7,988 nucleotides of DNA from CAYWTX01 sp964461295 (lineage in GTDB: Bacteria > Planctomycetota > Phycisphaerae > SM23-33). Positions 6,524 to 7,988 of this stretch are shown here, in pieces. How positions within the stretch are numbered: position 1 is the first letter of the stretch; every line of letters starts with the position of its first letter. The translations under genes and the position numbers were made by a program. The notes below the pieces were generated by a model. The model did no database searches, was not told the DNA's origin, and worked only from the letters and a program-made list of their open reading frames with translations. Where the stretch lies: positions 1-7,988 of the forward strand of contig CAYWTX010000215.1 of the NCBI GenBank assembly GCA_964461295.1. The letters are read 5' to 3'.

Positions 6524-7450
6524 ATGAGTACCCCCAACCCCCTACACCTGCTGGATCCCGAGGCGTTGGGCAAGGTCCATCGCCTGGAGTTGATTGCGCG
6601 CGGGGTGGTGGAGGGTTTCGTCGGCGGGCGGCATCGCAGCCCGTACAAGGGGTTCAGCATCGAGTTCGCCGAGCACCGGCAGTACGTGCCCGGCGACGAC
6701 GTCCGGGACCTCGATTGGCGGGTGTACGGCAAGAGCGACCGCTACTACGTCAAGCAGTACATCGAGGAGACCAACCTTCGCGCGACGATCCTGCTGGATG
6801 CCAGCGGGTCGATGAGATACGCCGGGGCGAAGGCGGCCCGGCACGGCGGGCGGCCGCTCAGCAAGTTCGAGTACGGCCAGTACCTGGCCGCGACGCTCGC
6901 CCACCTGATGATCAACCAGCAGGACGCGGTGGGGCTGCTGACGTTCGACACGCGGGTGAGGCGGTACATTCCGCCGCGAAGCCGCCCCGGGCACCTGCGC
7001 GTGCTGTTGGAGGAGTTGGCCGCGACGAAGCCCGGCGATGAGACCGGCCTGGGGCCGATCTTCCACGACGTGGCCGAGCGGGCGCACCGCCGCGGGCTGA
7101 TCGTGGTGATCAGCGACCTGTTCGACGACGTCGAGGAGGTCATCAACGCGCTGCACCACTTCCGCCACCGCAAGCACGAGGTGGTGGTGCTGCACGTGAT
7201 GGCCGAGGAGGAGCTGGTGTTCCCGTTCGACCAGATCAGCGAGTTCCGCGACCTGGAGGCGGCGACGCGCGTGCAGTTCGATCCGCGGTCGATCCGCACG
7301 GAGTATCTCGCCCAGGTGCGGCGGTTCGTGGAGCGGCTGGAGCAGGGGTGCGGGCAGATGAGCGCGGACTACGTGCCGATGTCGACGGCCGGGCCGTTCG
7401 ACGCGGCCTTGGCGCATTACCTGGCGCAAAGGCGGACGAAGACGAAGTGA
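6524..7450 (+). CDS. DUF58 protein with a von Willebrand A (vWA) domain
   Basis: 308 residues, full length for DUF58 partners of MoxR. The ATG at 6524 is the only reasonable start, since no in-frame start codon lies in the preceding spacer; no Shine-Dalgarno sequence is visible before it. The N-terminal part has the family signature RSPYKGFSIEFAEHRQY (38-54), then PGDDVRDLDW and DRYYVKQYIEETNL (56-85). The vWA domain follows with MIDAS motif DASGS (Asp92, Ser94, Ser96), a likely Thr174 in DETGLGP and Asp198 in ISDLFDD, so metal binding seems intact. There is no membrane segment, so it probably acts in the cytoplasm as the vWA adaptor for the MoxR ATPase. The BatA-type gene follows after a 322-bp repeat-filled spacer. 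Confidence 0.92.
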   Translation: MSTPNPLHLLDPEALGKVHRLELIARGVVEGFVGGRHRSPYKGFSIEFAEHRQYVPGDDVRDLDWRVYGKSDRYYVKQYIEETNLRATILLDASGSMRYAGAKAARHGGRPLSKFEYGQYLAATLAHLMINQQDAVGLLTFDTRVRRYIPPRSRPGHLRVLLEELAATKPGDETGLGPIFHDVAERAHRRGLIVVISDLFDDVEEVINALHHFRHRKHEVVVLHVMAEEELVFPFDQISEFRDLEAATRVQFDPRSIRTEYLAQVRRFVERLEQGCGQMSADYVPMSTAGPFDAALAHYLAQRRTKTK

Positions 7451-7487
7451 CCGCACAGGCGCAACGCGGGCTTTGCCCACAACGAAA

Positions 7488-7515
7488 GGCAGCAGGCAGC
7501 AGGGAGCAGGCAGCA
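7488..7515. repeat. Heptamer tandem repeat (GGCAGCA), four units
   Basis: Units GGCAGCA, GGCAGCA, GGGAGCA and GGCAGCA. The first three units match the array after MoxR (5380-5400) exactly; the last differs. Confidence 0.75.
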
Positions 7516-7539
7516 GTACCGGTCGTAGAACTTGCACGA

Positions 7540-7581
7540 CGCGCGAAGATACTTGGCGATAGCAGTGCAGAGGGCGCAGAG
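7540..7581. repeat. Shared intergenic module CGCGCGAAGA-N6-GCGATAGCA, copy 2
   Basis: 20 of the first 25 bases match copy 1 at 5534-5558, with the outer blocks identical and the N6 spacer changed. It continues into GCAGAGGGCGCAGAG, also seen in looser form after copy 1. Confidence 0.55.
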
Positions 7582-7582
7582 C

Positions 7583-7603
7583 GAATGCTAAATGAAAAAT
7601 GCA
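7583..7603. repeat. Heptamer run of AATGC type, three units
   Basis: GAATGCT, AAATGAA and AAATGCA in a row, A+T-rich against the GC-rich surroundings. It resembles the two CAAATGC/CGAATGC units at 6444-6457. Confidence 0.45.
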
Positions 7604-7632
7604 AAAGGCTGACTGACGGGAAGCGAGCGTTC

Positions 7633-7718
7633 TTCTCTGTTCGTAGTCCCGCCGTAAGGCGGAATCCCCGCACGCCGTCGGCCGGGAAACAGCCCGCCTT
7701 ACGGCGGTACTACAAACG
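7633..7718. repeat. 86-bp palindromic intergenic element, copy 2
   Basis: Same length and orientation as copy 1 (5418-5503). Eight of ten differences fall in the 19-bp centre, while the arms GTAGTCCCGCCGTAAGGCGG and CCGCCTTACGGCGGTACTAC are nearly unchanged. Selection on the paired arms or recent spread would both explain this pattern. Confidence 0.8.
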
Positions 7719-7727
7719 CAGTCTCCC

Positions 7728-7769
7728 GCAATCGGCAATCGGCAATAGGCAATCGACAATCGGCAATCG
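7728..7769 (+). repeat. Heptamer tandem repeat (GCAATCG), six units, abutting a start codon
   Basis: Six gap-free units: four exact GCAATCG, one GCAATAG and one ACAATCG. Only CCC separates the array from the ATG at 7773, so it fills the place of the ribosome binding site of the BatA-type gene. Confidence 0.8.
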
Positions 7770-7772
7770 CCC

Positions 7773-7988
7773 ATGACGTTCCTTAACTGGTACATCCTGC
7801 CCGCTTTGGCGGCGGTGGCGATCCCGATCCTGATCCACGTGCTCAACCGCAGGAGGGCGCGGGTGGTCGGTTGGGGCGCGATGGGCTTCCTGCTGGCCTC
7901 GCTGGCCTCGCGGAGCAAGCGCATCCTCGTCGAGGAGATCCTCCTGCTGGCGCTGCGGTGCCTGGCGATGGCGCTGGCGGTGCTGGCG
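7773..7988 (+). CDS. BatA-type membrane protein, N-terminal part (partial)
   Basis: The first 72 residues of a protein that runs off the window. A first membrane helix (about 8-24) is followed by PILIHVLNRRRARVVGWGAM (18-37), the hallmark of the N-terminal BatA domain (aerotolerance regulator N-terminal family), then the basic SRSKR segment, and a second hydrophobic segment beginning at about residue 52 (EEILLLALRCLAMALAVLA). These proteins usually continue into vWA or other periplasmic domains and sit in the cytoplasmic membrane beside MoxR and DUF58 partners. The ATG at 7773 gives the family-typical N-terminus but has no Shine-Dalgarno sequence, because a heptamer array occupies that place. 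Which Bat subtype it is cannot be told from this fragment. Confidence 0.85.
   Translation, partial: MTFLNWYILPALAAVAIPILIHVLNRRRARVVGWGAMGFLLASLASRSKRILVEEILLLALRCLAMALAVLA

Larger units (their letters stand above)
7451..7772. other. Gene-free repeat mosaic upstream of the BatA-type gene
   Basis: In order: a heptamer array (7488-7515), the shared 42-bp module (7540-7581), an AATGC-type heptamer run (7583-7603), the 86-bp palindromic element (7633-7718) and a GCAATCG heptamer array (7728-7769). No gene or clear promoter was seen. A small GGGC-TTT-GCCC hairpin at 7468-7478 lies after the DUF58 stop. Confidence 0.65.

Noticed and set aside
6542..7924. Minus-strand open frame opposite DUF58 and BatA
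   Set aside because: It crosses two genes and a repeat array antisense, with no domain. Its part over 7633-7718 and 5418-5503 is the translated palindrome, which explains the similar peptides in two places.

Overview
This is a G+C-rich bacterial window, probably from an uncultured member of the Planctomycetota or a relative. That placement is inferred from the MoxR/DUF58/BatA gene set, the group II intron tail and intergenic DNA full of short palindromes and heptamer repeats. No taxonomic marker gene is present, so it is a suggestion only.

Layout. Positions 1-104 are the 3' end of a group II intron (domains V and VI, with a candidate branch A and a terminal AC). Positions 105-613 hold no convincing gene. 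They carry two triple-hairpin repeat modules, the second enclosed by a pair of 21-bp inverted repeats that look like the ends of a small mobile element. Three minus-strand genes follow in transcription order 3868 to 614: an MltA-type lytic transglycosylase lipoprotein, a flavodoxin-fold NAD(P)H-dependent oxidoreductase with a four-cysteine cluster, and a secreted AlgX/AlgJ-like SGNH protein. A 380-bp divergent spacer with a polypurine leader separates them from the plus-strand genes.

The plus strand carries a MoxR AAA+ ATPase, a xylose-isomerase-like TIM-barrel protein (hydroxypyruvate isomerase type), a DUF58 protein with a von Willebrand A (vWA) domain, and the start of a BatA-type membrane protein cut by the window end. 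MoxR, DUF58 and BatA form a known module: the ATPase is thought to remodel or mature partner proteins through vWA proteins at the membrane. The TIM-barrel gene is an unexpected passenger between MoxR and DUF58.

The two longer plus-strand spacers (5356-5650 and 7451-7772) are repeat mosaics built from shared parts: an 86-bp palindromic element present in both (76/86 identical), heptamer tandem repeats of several sequences, and a CGCGCGAAGA-N6-GCGATAGCA module. The parts occur in different orders. A six-unit heptamer array ends 3 bp before the BatA start codon and fills the place of a ribosome binding site. No tRNA, rRNA, CRISPR array or complete transposase was seen. I did not find a clearly new multi-gene system; the most unusual material is the modular repeat DNA around the MoxR/DUF58/BatA genes.
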